Positions 35,998 through 44,635 of a DNA stretch of 64,000 nucleotides are shown here, piece by piece. The notes under the pieces were generated by a model that did no database searches, was not told the origin of the DNA, and was given only the letters and a program-made list of their open reading frames with translations. A program made the position numbers and the translations under genes. Origin of the DNA: Pseudanabaena yagii GIHE-NHR1 (GTDB lineage: Bacteria > Cyanobacteriota > Cyanobacteriia > Pseudanabaenales > Pseudanabaenaceae); contig NZ_JAAVJL010000005.1 of NCBI RefSeq assembly GCF_012863495.1, positions 1-64,000 of the forward strand, read 5' to 3'. Within the stretch, counting starts at the first letter, position 1; every line of letters starts with the position of its first letter.

Positions 35998-37650
35998 ATG
36001 TGTATTGAAAGAGAAGAAGAACTTCAGTTAACATCTGATGTATTGGTAATTGGTGGAGGTCCCGCCGCCGCATGGTCAGCATGGTCAGCCGCCGTACATG
36101 GCGCAAAGGTGATTATTGCCGATAAAGGATTCTTAGGAACCAGTGGAGCCGCCGCCGCTAGTGGCAATGGCGTGATGGCTCCTACACCTGACAATTGGGA
36201 AAAAGCTAAATGGAATCGCTATCACTCTACTCAAACTTTAGGTAACATTCGCTGGATTGAGCGCGTCATTGAGAAAGCTTGGTTGAGTATGCCCCTTGTC
36301 GAAGAATGGGGTTATAACTTTCCTAAAGAGAATGGCGAATCGGTGCGCCAGAGCTACTATGGTCCCGAATATATGCGCGTCCTTCGCAAGAATCTGCTAA
36401 AAGTAGGCGTACAGATTCTCGATCAAAGCCCTGCCTTAGAACTACTCTTAGCAGAAGATGGTTCTGTTGCAGGGGCGAGAGGTGTGCAACGTCAGCACAA
36501 TCGTCATTACACCATTCGGGCAGGAGCCGTCGTTCTCGCCAATGGTGGCTGTGCTTATTTGAGCAAAGTACTTGGCTGTAATACCAATACAGGCGATGGC
36601 TTATTAATGGCAGTGGAAGCTGGCGGCGAACTCTCTAGCATGGAAGCTTCTAGTCATTACGCAATTTCTACCGCCTTCAATGCCACTGTAACTAGAGGCG
36701 TTCCCTTTGGTTGGGCAAGTTTTACCGATGAGGCGGGTAATGACTTAGGCGGTTATATCAATGGTCGTCGCGATCCTCTCTTTCTGCCTACGGCGCTCTT
36801 GAAAGGACCTGTTTACGCAAGACTCGATCTCGCTACCGATGAAGTAAAAGCAGTCATTGAGAAATCCCATTTCATCGCCTATTTACCCTACAAAAAAGCA
36901 AACATCGATCCCTATACGGAACGAGTGCCTGTAACATTACTATTGGAAGGAACAGTTCGCGGTACGGGTGGAATCCGACTCGTAGATGAAACCTGTGCCA
37001 CCAAAGTCGCAGGACTTTATGCCGCAGGCGATGCTGCTTCCCGTGAATTCCTAGCAGGATTAGCCTCTGGTGGTGGTGGACCTAACGCAGCTTGGGCAAT
37101 TTCCACAGGGCAATGGGCAGGAGCAGGAGCCGCCGCCTTTGCTCTGAGTTTGGGTGCTCATGCCAATGAACGAAAAGCTCATCCTGCGGGACAAGCGGGA
37201 CTGCGATCGCACTCATCCTCTTCCGAAAAATTTGATAGTGAGGCGATCGTCAAAGGTGTCCAAGATGAAGTATTTCCCCTTGATAAAAACTTCTTCCGTT
37301 CCGAACAAGGACTTTTAGATTCTCTTTCCAAATTAGAGAAACTATGGGAACAGGTGCAAGCCAATCCTAAGCAAGATACAGCGAGAGATGTGGAATTTTC
37401 GCGTCGGGCTGCTTCCCTCACCGCAGTGGCACGATGGGGCTATTTCAGCGCTTTACATCGCAAGGAAACTCGTGGCGGACATATTCGCACCGACTATACG
37501 GAAACCGATCCCAATCAGCGCTATTACCAAGCCACAGGCGGTTTAGATCGCCTCTGGGTCAGACGTGACTGGATTACGGAAGCGATCGCCACACCACCCA
37601 ATTCAGCACCCACAGCTACTACCAAAATCCCTTCAGGAGTCGCATCATGA
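35998..37650 (+). CDS. FAD-dependent oxidoreductase, AprA/fumarate reductase-like
   Basis: A 550-residue flavoprotein of the fumarate reductase / adenylylsulfate reductase alpha family. The dinucleotide-binding motif is VLVIGGGPAAAWSAWSAAVHGAKVIIADKG (about 15-44), followed by GTSGAAAASGNGVM, VLANGGCAYLSKVLGCNTNTGDG (FAD contact) and GLYAAGDAASREFLAGLASGGG. It overlaps the downstream two-cluster ferredoxin gene by 4 bp, mirroring the AprA/AprB pairing, in which the ferredoxin subunit passes electrons. In this sulfur-rich neighbourhood a role in sulfur-compound oxidation or reduction is likely but unproven. True dissimilatory AprA would be longer (about 620 residues). Confidence 0.78.
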   Translation: MCIEREEELQLTSDVLVIGGGPAAAWSAWSAAVHGAKVIIADKGFLGTSGAAAASGNGVMAPTPDNWEKAKWNRYHSTQTLGNIRWIERVIEKAWLSMPLVEEWGYNFPKENGESVRQSYYGPEYMRVLRKNLLKVGVQILDQSPALELLLAEDGSVAGARGVQRQHNRHYTIRAGAVVLANGGCAYLSKVLGCNTNTGDGLLMAVEAGGELSSMEASSHYAISTAFNATVTRGVPFGWASFTDEAGNDLGGYINGRRDPLFLPTALLKGPVYARLDLATDEVKAVIEKSHFIAYLPYKKANIDPYTERVPVTLLLEGTVRGTGGIRLVDETCATKVAGLYAAGDAASREFLAGLASGGGGPNAAWAISTGQWAGAGAAAFALSLGAHANERKAHPAGQAGLRSHSSSSEKFDSEAIVKGVQDEVFPLDKNFFRSEQGLLDSLSKLEKLWEQVQANPKQDTARDVEFSRRAASLTAVARWGYFSALHRKETRGGHIRTDYTETDPNQRYYQATGGLDRLWVRRDWITEAIATPPNSAPTATTKIPSGVAS

Positions 37651-37988
37651 TCGAACTTGTTAGCCATAAACTCTGCATCAGTTGCAATGTCTGCGTTCAA
37701 GTCTGTCCCACCAATGTCTTTGATGCAGTTCCCAATCAACCACCTGCGATCGCCCGTCAGCAAGACTGTCAAACCTGTTTTATGTGCGAGGCATATTGCC
37801 CTGCGGATGCGCTCTATGTTGCGCCAGAGTCCCATACTGATGTGGCGGTGAATGAGGATGAGTTAATTGATCGCGGCATCATGGGTGAATATCGGCGTAC
37901 TTTAGGCTGGGGCTATGGTCGCCAGAATAATAGCGAACAGGACATGGCACATCGGTTACGTTTACTTCCCCGTCCTTATCAAAGTTAA
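37647..37988 (+). CDS. Two-[4Fe-4S] ferredoxin, AprB-like partner
   Basis: A 113-residue ferredoxin with two cluster motifs: CISCNVCVQVCP and CQTCFMCEAYCP (both C-x2-C-x2-C-x3-C-P). Its start codon overlaps the flavoprotein stop (ATGA-type coupling), so both are made together. The C-terminal tail of about 50 residues (EYRRTLGWGYGRQNNSEQDMAHRLRLLP) may contact the flavoprotein. Electron transfer to or from the FAD subunit is the expected role. Confidence 0.85.
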   Translation: MIELVSHKLCISCNVCVQVCPTNVFDAVPNQPPAIARQQDCQTCFMCEAYCPADALYVAPESHTDVAVNEDELIDRGIMGEYRRTLGWGYGRQNNSEQDMAHRLRLLPRPYQS

Positions 37989-38243
37989 TTTTTGATTTAC
38001 TTTTAGAGAGATCGCTATAGATTTTGAATTTTAATATCTAGCGATCGCCTTTCGTATAACCTAAATATTAGCCAACTGTGCTGATATAGAGTTTTCATGC
38101 AAAATATGACTCAAGATTCTAAAATCCAAATTGCTAGAGACATTCATAGACATTGCTACTTGACTGGCTCATTTACTTTGCGATCAGGCAGAATCGCTAC
38201 GGAATATTTTGATAAATATCAGTTTGAAGCCTTACCTAGCTTG

Positions 38244-39384
38244 CTTAGTACAGGACAAAAAGTTGCAAAAGTAGGCAGGGAGGGGTTTTATAAAAGATAA
38301 CCACATCGTAAATAAAACCCCTATGAAAGAGATTAACCTATTCCGAGAAAAGTTGCAGCAACATCTGCAATGGAATAGAGCAAGACTAGCCTTTGTGTCC
38401 ATGTTCTTGATCGCGCTAATGCGAGTAAAGACAGTAAACCTAGCTGAAATTGCCACAGGATTTAGTGGTTATGCCAAAGTCGAATCACACTATAAGAGGT
38501 TACAGAGATTTTTTCGAGACTTTGAAGTGGACTATGAAAAGATCGCACTCATGGTCGTCAAAGTCATGCAAATCCCCGAACCTTGGGTAATTTCTATCGA
38601 CCGCACCGATTGGGAATTCGGTAAAACCGTGTTTAATGTGCTGACATTGGGAATAGTGCATTACGGTATTGCATTCCCGTTGGTATGGATGATGCTGGAC
38701 AAAAAAGGTAACTCAAACACCCGTGAGCGCTGTGAATTGTGTAATCGATTTCTGGAAATATTTGGAGACCGCAAAATCGACTTTTTGAGTGCAGACCGAG
38801 AGTTTGTCGGTGAGGATTGGTTAGATTACTTGTTGTGTGAACCATGTAACCGTTTTCGTATCCGCATTCGTAAAAATACTTTGCTCAATGACGGGCAGAA
38901 AAAACTGCGTGCCGACATTTGTTTTCAAGACCTCCAAGTTGGTCAGTCCAAAGTATTGTCCAAGCCCAGAAAGGTTTGGAACCATTGGCTTCGTATAGCC
39001 GCTATGCGTCTTGATGATGGCGATTTATTAATTGTCGCGACGACTCATGACCCTGATACGGCTATTGCTGACTATGCTAAGCGTTGGGCTATTGAGACTT
39101 TATTCGGGTGCTTTAAAACCCGTGGCTTTTGTTTGGAGTCCACTCATCTTCAAGATCCTGAACGTCTTTCCAAACTAATTGCTTTGCTTACTCTGGCTTT
39201 ATGTTGGGCTTTTTCTTCTGGGCTTTGGTTGGCTCAACTAAATCCCCTCAAGCCTAAAAAACACGGTCGTCTTCCTAAAAGCATTTTTCGCCTTGGTTTT
39301 GATTTCCTTCGTCACATCATCTTTGACTTACATCTCAATTCTCAAGCCTTCTTTAACTCCATTAAATTTTTGTCCTGTACTTAG
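38244..39384 (+). mobile_element. IS4-type insertion sequence with 9-bp target duplication
   Basis: A 1141-bp element bounded by CTTAGTACAGGACAAAAA (left) and its near reverse complement TTTTTGTCCTGTACTTAG (right). The target CCTAGCTTG is present on both sides (38235-38243 and 39385-39393). Intact ends and exact duplication indicate a recent insertion. Confidence 0.92.
38323..39384 (+). CDS. IS4-family DDE transposase
   Basis: A 353-residue transposase with the catalytic segments SIDRTDWEFGKTV (first D), DFLSADREFVG (second D) and YAKRWAIETLFGCFKTRGFCLE (E with the Y-R-E-K-like context of IS4). It reaches the right inverted repeat, which encodes its last residues (FLSCT). It looks complete. 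Confidence 0.88.
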   Translation: MKEINLFREKLQQHLQWNRARLAFVSMFLIALMRVKTVNLAEIATGFSGYAKVESHYKRLQRFFRDFEVDYEKIALMVVKVMQIPEPWVISIDRTDWEFGKTVFNVLTLGIVHYGIAFPLVWMMLDKKGNSNTRERCELCNRFLEIFGDRKIDFLSADREFVGEDWLDYLLCEPCNRFRIRIRKNTLLNDGQKKLRADICFQDLQVGQSKVLSKPRKVWNHWLRIAAMRLDDGDLLIVATTHDPDTAIADYAKRWAIETLFGCFKTRGFCLESTHLQDPERLSKLIALLTLALCWAFSSGLWLAQLNPLKPKKHGRLPKSIFRLGFDFLRHIIFDLHLNSQAFFNSIKFLSCT

Positions 39385-39794
39385 CCTAGCTTGTTAAAAG
39401 AAGTTACTAAGCACATGGTAGAGCTAATTCCCAGCGATACGGAAGTATTAGCAGGGCTAGAAATGGGTGGCATCCCTGTAGTTACTATGTTGTCTTATCA
39501 TTCAGGGATTCCCGCAGCATATGTACGCAAAAAAGCGAAGGAATACGGAACTGCAAGACTAGCTGAAGGTTCGGAAGTCCGTGGGAAAAAAGTATTGCTA
39601 GTTGAAGATGTGGTGACTTCTGGTGGACAAATATCGATATCGGCGCATGACTTGAGACAGATTGGTACTTCTATAGACTACGCCCTATGCGTCATTGATC
39701 GCCAAGAAGGTGGAACTGAAGCTCTTAAACAAAATCAAATCCAGCTTCTCTCTCTCCTAACGAGAGAGGATATTTCTAGTGCGATAACATAAAC

Positions 39795-40415
39795 ATGATT
39801 AAATGCGTTATTTTCGACTGCGATGGAACCTTAGTTGATAGTGAGTATTTATGCAATCTGGCTCTTGAAATCAACTTGTCACAATTGGGTGTTCAAGAAA
39901 GCGCCATGAGCCTAATGGAGCGATATAGAGGTTGGAAACTATCTAAAATTTTTGATGAGCTAGAGGCAATTCATAACGTTAAACTCAATGAGAATAAATA
40001 TCGGAGTTTAGTTGCAGAACTTTTCGAGCAGGAACTTAAACCGATAGAAGGTGTAAGCGAGGCTTTATCGAAAATCCAACAGGCTAAGTGTGTAGCTTCC
40101 AGTGCGCCGCTAGCCAAGATCGAGCAAGCTCTCAGAGTCACCAATCTAAGCAGCTTCTTTGGTTCGCATATTTTTAGTTCATACATCGTGAAAAGCTGGA
40201 AACCCGATCCTCAATTATTTCTCTATGCTGCTCAAGCGATGAATTTTCATCCAGAGGAATGTACTGTGATCGAAGATAGTGAAGTTGGATTGATTGCGGC
40301 AACAAAGGCAGGGATGCAAACCTATTTTTTTAATCCTCAAAATTTAGAATGCAAAATCAATAATGTTATTTCCTTCGATCGCATGATTGATTTACCATCA
40401 TTTTTCGTTAATTAA
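39795..40415 (+). CDS. HAD hydrolase (type IA, beta-phosphoglucomutase-like)
   Basis: A 206-residue HAD phosphatase: IFDCDGTLVDSEYLCNLAL, CVASSAPLAKIEQALR (motif II), SWKPDPQLFLYAA (lysine) and TVIEDSEVGLIAATKAGM. DCDGTLVDSE with a helical cap is typical of sugar-phosphate phosphatases such as YieH. It starts 2 bp after the pyrE-like stop and ends 2 bp before the kinase-like gene, so the three formed one operon before the IS arrived. Confidence 0.85.
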   Translation: MIKCVIFDCDGTLVDSEYLCNLALEINLSQLGVQESAMSLMERYRGWKLSKIFDELEAIHNVKLNENKYRSLVAELFEQELKPIEGVSEALSKIQQAKCVASSAPLAKIEQALRVTNLSSFFGSHIFSSYIVKSWKPDPQLFLYAAQAMNFHPEECTVIEDSEVGLIAATKAGMQTYFFNPQNLECKINNVISFDRMIDLPSFFVN

Positions 40416-40417
40416 CC

Positions 40418-41275
40418 ATGATTGATATTCCCCTTGTTTACAAGCTTCTAAAAGAACAACATCCCGATCTTGCCGATTTGCCAATTCAGTTTTTAGATGC
40501 GGGTTTAGACAATGCCATGTTTCGACTTGGCGATCGCTTATCGGTAAGACTACCGCGTCGTGAAGTAGCCGCAAAATTAATTGAGAACGAACAAACTTGG
40601 CTACCTATCTTCGTCGATCACTTACCCATTCCGATTCCCAATCCCTATAGAATCGGTCAACCAAATCAAGATTATCCCTATCGATGGAGTATATTGCCTT
40701 GGTTAGATGGCATCTCTGCCGATCGAGAAGAACCTGACCCCAATCAAGCGAAAATCTTGGCTAAATTTTTGCGATCGCTCCATATTCCTGCACCTGCTAA
40801 TGCACCAAAAAGCATCTTTCGCGGTGTACCCTTGACTCAACGGGCGGCGGCTATAGAAGAGCGAATACAAAGACTAGAAGTACAAACAGAACTAATGACA
40901 CTAAGTATCAAACAAACTTGGCAGATAGCTCTAAATACACCCATTGATGTTGAGGAAACATGGATACATGGCGACCTCCATTCCCGCAATATCCTTGTAA
41001 AAAATGGCGTGATCGCAGGAATCATTGATTGGGGTGACATGACATCAGGGGATATTGCCACCGATCTGGCTGCGATCTGGATGCTTTTTAGAGATCGCCA
41101 TGCACGTCAACAGGCGATCTCTACCTATGCCGATATTTCCGAGGCAACATTACAAAGGGCAAAGGGATGGGCGATCGCTTTTGGGGTAATGTTACTAGAC
41201 TTAGGGCTAACAAACGATCCGAGATATACCATCATGGGAAAAAGAACATTACAGCGTCTGGCTGAAGATATATAA
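40418..41275 (+). CDS. Aminoglycoside phosphotransferase (APH)-family kinase
   Basis: A 285-residue APH-fold kinase. The catalytic loop is WIHGDLHSRNILV and the metal-binding motif is GIIDWGDMTSGD; the N-terminal lobe has LDNAMFRLGDRLSVRLPRREVAAKLIENEQTWL. Families with this sequence are generally annotated as aminoglycoside phosphotransferases, but the natural substrate may be a metabolite. It is tightly packed between HAD and GNAT genes. Confidence 0.85.
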   Translation: MIDIPLVYKLLKEQHPDLADLPIQFLDAGLDNAMFRLGDRLSVRLPRREVAAKLIENEQTWLPIFVDHLPIPIPNPYRIGQPNQDYPYRWSILPWLDGISADREEPDPNQAKILAKFLRSLHIPAPANAPKSIFRGVPLTQRAAAIEERIQRLEVQTELMTLSIKQTWQIALNTPIDVEETWIHGDLHSRNILVKNGVIAGIIDWGDMTSGDIATDLAAIWMLFRDRHARQQAISTYADISEATLQRAKGWAIAFGVMLLDLGLTNDPRYTIMGKRTLQRLAEDI

Positions 41276-41295
41276 ACGGGTGAGTGAGGGTTCCC

Positions 41296-41832
41296 ATGAT
41301 TTTACGAATTGCCAATGTTAATGATATACCAGCGATCGCTAAGGTTCATGTCGATACTTGGCGAACTGCCTATCACGGGATTATTCCCGATGAACACTTA
41401 GAGAACATGTCTTACGAGCATCGAGAAAAGATGTGGCATCAGGTTCTGAGACATCCTAATAACTATTTTGTCTATGTAGTGGAAGATGATTTTGGGCAGA
41501 TTGTCGGCTTTGCTAGTGGTGGTTTAGAACGAACAGACGATCGCATTTATCTTGGTGAATTGACGGCAATCTATGTTTTACAAAGCCATCAAAAGCAAAA
41601 AATTGGGCATCGTTTAGTTGGTGCTGTTGCCGAAAGACTAGCCCAATTAGATATCCATTCTATGCTGATATGGGCTTTGGCTGATAATCCTGCTTGTAAC
41701 TTCTATAAAGCCTTGGGTGGACAGCAGGTGTATGAAAAAGAGGTTGAAATTGGAGGCAAGCAGCTTATTGAAGTGGCTTTTGGATGGTTAGATACCGCAA
41801 GCCTATGTTCTCTTTCTAGTAGTAGAATATGA
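41296..41832 (+). CDS. GNAT N-acetyltransferase
   Basis: A 178-residue acetyltransferase: LRIANVNDIPAIAKVHVDTWRTAYHGIIPDEHLENMS, acetyl-CoA-binding motif A YLGELTAIYVLQSHQKQKIGHRLVG, and LIWALADNPACNFYKALGGQQV. The ATG at 41296 is preferred over a GTG four codons upstream because the domain starts immediately. The substrate is unknown. Confidence 0.85.
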   Translation: MILRIANVNDIPAIAKVHVDTWRTAYHGIIPDEHLENMSYEHREKMWHQVLRHPNNYFVYVVEDDFGQIVGFASGGLERTDDRIYLGELTAIYVLQSHQKQKIGHRLVGAVAERLAQLDIHSMLIWALADNPACNFYKALGGQQVYEKEVEIGGKQLIEVAFGWLDTASLCSLSSSRI

Positions 41833-41878
41833 TGAAATTCTTTTATTTCATTCTGAAATAAGTTTTGACCCGTAGATT

Positions 41879-42175
41879 ATGATCTTAGAAGTTGCGATTC
41901 TTGATGTTAAACCTGATTTGACGGAAGACTTTGAAAGTACTTTTAAAGCTGCCTCAAAAATTATTGCTTCGATATCGGGCTATATCTCCCATGATTTACA
42001 TCGTTGTCTAGAAACTAAAAATCGCTATATTCTCCTTGTACGTTGGCAAAAATTAGAAGATCATACAATCGGGTTTAGACAGTCACCAGAATATCAAGAA
42101 TGGCGATCGCTACTTCACCACTTTTACGATTCCTTCCCTACTGTAGAACATTATGAAAGCATCATACTACCTTGA
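41879..42175 (+). CDS. Antibiotic biosynthesis monooxygenase-domain protein
   Basis: A 98-residue ABM-fold dimeric alpha/beta barrel protein: MILEVAILDVKPDLTEDFESTFKAASKIIASISGYISHDLHRC and LVRWQKLEDHTIGFRQSPEYQEWRSLLHHFYDSFPTVEHYE. Members range from heme-degrading and quinol monooxygenases to proteins of unknown role. It ends 3 bp before the next GNAT gene. Confidence 0.85.
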   Translation: MILEVAILDVKPDLTEDFESTFKAASKIIASISGYISHDLHRCLETKNRYILLVRWQKLEDHTIGFRQSPEYQEWRSLLHHFYDSFPTVEHYESIILP

Positions 42176-42178
42176 CTC

Positions 42179-42646
42179 ATGAAATTAATCGCATACAGTT
42201 CCGAATTTCAGAATAGTTTGGAAGAATTTTTAGAAATAATGTATTCGTACAGAGGATATAAATTTGATCCAATTGACTTACATTCTGATATGAGGAATAT
42301 TGAAAATATATATCAAAATCAAGGTGGAAATTTTTGGATTATGATTGCCAATTCCACAGTAATTGGCAGTATTGGATTAAAGATATTAAACAAAGTAGAT
42401 GGAATAGGAGAGATTAAAAGATACTTTGTTTTACCTTCATATCAGGGTCAAGGAATAGGTGCATTATTAATGGAACATTTATTATTAGATGCAACCAAAA
42501 ATGAATTACACATATTAAGATTAGATACGATGAGAGAATCTATCGCAGCAAGGAAGATTTTTGAAAAATATGGATTTCAAGAAATTAGTAAATATAATGA
42601 CAATGAAATAGCAGAAATATTTATGGAACTAAAACTTAAAAAATAA
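42179..42646 (+). CDS. GNAT N-acetyltransferase, AT-rich
   Basis: A 155-residue acetyltransferase with motif A RYFVLPSYQGQGIGALLMEHLLLDAT and LDTMRESIAARKIFEKYGFQEI. Its codon use is strongly AT-biased (ATA, TTA, AAT) compared with genes on both sides and it lacks GCGATCGC, so it was probably acquired separately. The substrate is unknown. Confidence 0.85.
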   Translation: MKLIAYSSEFQNSLEEFLEIMYSYRGYKFDPIDLHSDMRNIENIYQNQGGNFWIMIANSTVIGSIGLKILNKVDGIGEIKRYFVLPSYQGQGIGALLMEHLLLDATKNELHILRLDTMRESIAARKIFEKYGFQEISKYNDNEIAEIFMELKLKK

Positions 42647-42662
42647 AAAGCAAAAAAAGGGT

Positions 42663-43232
42663 ATGGAAGCAAAATTTCCAAATTGCGGTCACAGGATTTC
42701 GATTGTTGGCACTTCAGGCTCAGGAAAAACCACCTTAGCAAAAAATATTTCCCAACAACTCCAGATACCCCATATCGAATTAGATGCCTTACATTGGGAG
42801 CCAAATTGGACTGAGGCTACCGATCAAGTATTTCGCGATCGCATATCAGCAGCTTTAAAAGGCGATCGCTGGGTAGTTGATGGCAATTACAGCAAAGTGC
42901 GTGACCTTGTTTGGAGTAGAGCCGATACAGTAGTATTTCTCGATTATCCATTTTTGACTGTGCTGGGGCAACTTTTGCGCCGAACCATTAGGCGATCGCT
43001 CACGCAAGAAGAACTTTGGAGTGGTAATCGTGAAAGTATCCGCAAGGCATTTTTTAGCCAAGATTCTATTTTGATGTGGATGTTAAAAACCTATTCCCAA
43101 AATCGTCGGAAATATCCAGCATTATTGCAGCAGTCAGAATATGAGCATCTGTATTTTGTGCATTTGCGATCGCCCAAAATTACAGAGCAATGGTTAATGT
43201 CATTAGGACTTTTGTCGCACAGCGCAACATAG
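42663..43232 (+). CDS. P-loop kinase, topology modulator/adenylate kinase-like
   Basis: A 189-residue small P-loop kinase: Walker A GTSGSGKTTLAKNISQQL, then IPHIELDALHWEPNWTEA and DRWVVDGNYSKVRDLVWSRADTVVFLDYPFLTVLGQLLRRTIRRSL. These features define the adenylate-kinase-like family often labelled DNA topology modulation protein. The true substrate is unclear. It begins 16 bp after the AT-rich GNAT gene. Confidence 0.85.
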   Translation: MEAKFPNCGHRISIVGTSGSGKTTLAKNISQQLQIPHIELDALHWEPNWTEATDQVFRDRISAALKGDRWVVDGNYSKVRDLVWSRADTVVFLDYPFLTVLGQLLRRTIRRSLTQEELWSGNRESIRKAFFSQDSILMWMLKTYSQNRRKYPALLQQSEYEHLYFVHLRSPKITEQWLMSLGLLSHSAT

Positions 43233-43296
43233 AAATAACTACATTGGTTACAAAGCCACTCAGCCCCTAGCCATCTTGGATCTTAGGCTTAATAAA

Positions 43297-43330
43297 ATAC
43301 TACGGCAAGTCGATAGATTTACAGTAGTAT
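43297..43330 (+). promoter_or_regulatory. 34-bp operator/promoter element shared with the TauD-family gene
   Basis: ATACTACGGC, two variable bases, then GTCGATAGATTTACAG followed by TAGTAT. Its ends (ATACTAC and GTAGTAT) are inverted repeats. The same element, with only the two central bases changed (AA to TT), lies upstream of the TauD-like gene at 61740-61773 in the same orientation relative to the gene. TTTACA inside it with TATAGC 16 bp downstream could be -35 and -10 boxes. A LysR-type activator site of sulfur control is one possibility. Confidence 0.7.
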
Positions 43331-43414
43331 CTGCTAAACTATAGCAAATATGACTGCCATGCTCCTATAAAGTCACTCCTCCCCAAAGTAACTCTGCACT
43401 AGAGGACATTAACT

Positions 43415-44299
43415 ATGAGTTTAGAAAGCCTGATAGCCGATCGCCCAACACTGAATGAAACTGTGGCAGATACGGAGCCAGAATACGTTGAAGCAGAACT
43501 AAATTACATCAAACCCCAATCCGATAAGCCCCATAACTATACCTACGAACCGCCAGCAGGTATTCCAAGACAAAATACGGTTAATGAAGCAAGGCGTTTA
43601 AAAATTCGTAATGGGCGATCGCTTGCTGCTAATCTATCTCTCGATCAGCAAGGATTTGCTTTTATTTCCCATCGCTCGGCGGTAACTAATTTCGATGATG
43701 AAACTGAGATTCGTCAAATCTATTTCCCTGAAGCAGAGAAATTTCTCAAAGAAGTTACAGGCGCATCGAGAGTTCTCGTTTTTGACTTCAACCTTCGCAA
43801 TGCTCAAAAGTTAAAGGCTGGGGAAACCAGATTTAAGGAACCCGTCAAGCGGGTACATAATGATTTTACGGCGAAGTCTGGCTATCGGCGATCGCGGGAT
43901 GAACTAGTAGCGATCGGGGTCGAGAATCCCGATGAGATCTTGCAGCACCGCTTTAACATCATTAATGTTTGGAAACCGACTGGACATCCCGTTCAGGAAT
44001 CGCCTTTAGCCGTTTGTGATGCTCGCAGTATTAAACCCAGTGATTGGGTAGCAAGTGATTTGATTTATCGCGATCGCGTTGGTGAGACCTATTTAACTAC
44101 CTACAATGAGTCGCATCAATGGTTCTATTTCCCCCATATGCAAACTGATGAGGTCATTCTCATCAAGTGTTTTGATTCTGCTGAGGATATTCCTGCTAGA
44201 TTCACGGCTCACACTGCCTTTGAAGATCCCACCAGTTTACCCAATTCCATTCCCCGCGCTAGCATTGAATTACGGACACTAGTTATTTACGAAGAATAA
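43415..44299 (+). CDS. CmcJ/NvfI-family oxygenase
   Basis: A 294-residue protein of the CmcJ/AsaB/NvfI family of Fe(II)/2-oxoglutarate-type oxygenases: VEAELNYIKPQSDKPHNYTYEPP, RVHNDFTAKSGYRR (H-x-D metal site), NVWKPTGHPVQESPLAVCDARSI, and QWFYFPHMQTDEVILIKCFDS (distal H region) with HTAFEDP. Members hydroxylate or otherwise oxidise small molecules in secondary metabolism; the substrate here is unknown. It stands alone with its own promoter element at 43297 and a strong hairpin terminator at its stop. The shared promoter element links it to the TauD-family gene. Confidence 0.8.
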   Translation: MSLESLIADRPTLNETVADTEPEYVEAELNYIKPQSDKPHNYTYEPPAGIPRQNTVNEARRLKIRNGRSLAANLSLDQQGFAFISHRSAVTNFDDETEIRQIYFPEAEKFLKEVTGASRVLVFDFNLRNAQKLKAGETRFKEPVKRVHNDFTAKSGYRRSRDELVAIGVENPDEILQHRFNIINVWKPTGHPVQESPLAVCDARSIKPSDWVASDLIYRDRVGETYLTTYNESHQWFYFPHMQTDEVILIKCFDSAEDIPARFTAHTAFEDPTSLPNSIPRASIELRTLVIYEE

Positions 44300-44343
44300 T
44301 CATCTAAAAAGCATTGCTATGCAATGCTTTTTAGATGATTATT
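44295..44343. terminator. 23-bp perfect hairpin terminator
   Basis: Arms 44295-44317 and 44321-44343 (AATAATCATCTAAAAAG... and its complement) with a 3-base loop, starting at the stop codon of the oxygenase. A-rich and T-rich ends make it a bidirectional intrinsic terminator. Confidence 0.8.
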
Positions 44344-44635
44344 CTATTGAAGCTACCATATCCCTATGTCAACTCTATCCACAGTAGATATTTCTCAAAT
44401 TCCTTTGATCGATATTAGTCCTCTTTTATCTGGTAAGAATTCAGAAGAGATAGCTAAACAGATTAGAGCGGCTTGCATCAATACAGGCTTTTTCTACATC
44501 ATTGGGCATGGAATTGATGAAGGCTTACAAAAAAGATTAGAACAACTTAGCCGCCAATTTTTTGCTCAAGACATAGAAACCAAACTTCGTATCAAAATGT
44601 CTCTAGGCGGTCGGGCGTGGCGTGGTTATTTCCCA

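Larger units (their letters stand above)
38097..39792 (+). pseudogene. pyrE: Orotate phosphoribosyltransferase-like gene split by an IS4-type element
   Basis: The left part (38097-38243) encodes MQNMTQDSKIQIARDIHRHCYLTGSFTLRSGRIATEYFDKYQFEALPSL. The right part (from 39394) continues LKEVTKHMVELIPSDTEVLAGLEMGGIPV, with the PRPP-binding block VLLVEDVVTSGGQI, ending at 39792. Joining the parts across one copy of the 9-bp duplication restores a single frame (F-E-A-L-P-S-L-L-K-E-V). The right part fits OPRTase of pyrimidine synthesis. If a second pyrE exists elsewhere, loss here is harmless; otherwise excision would matter. An essential-gene copy disrupted this cleanly suggests a recent insertion. 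Confidence 0.88.
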
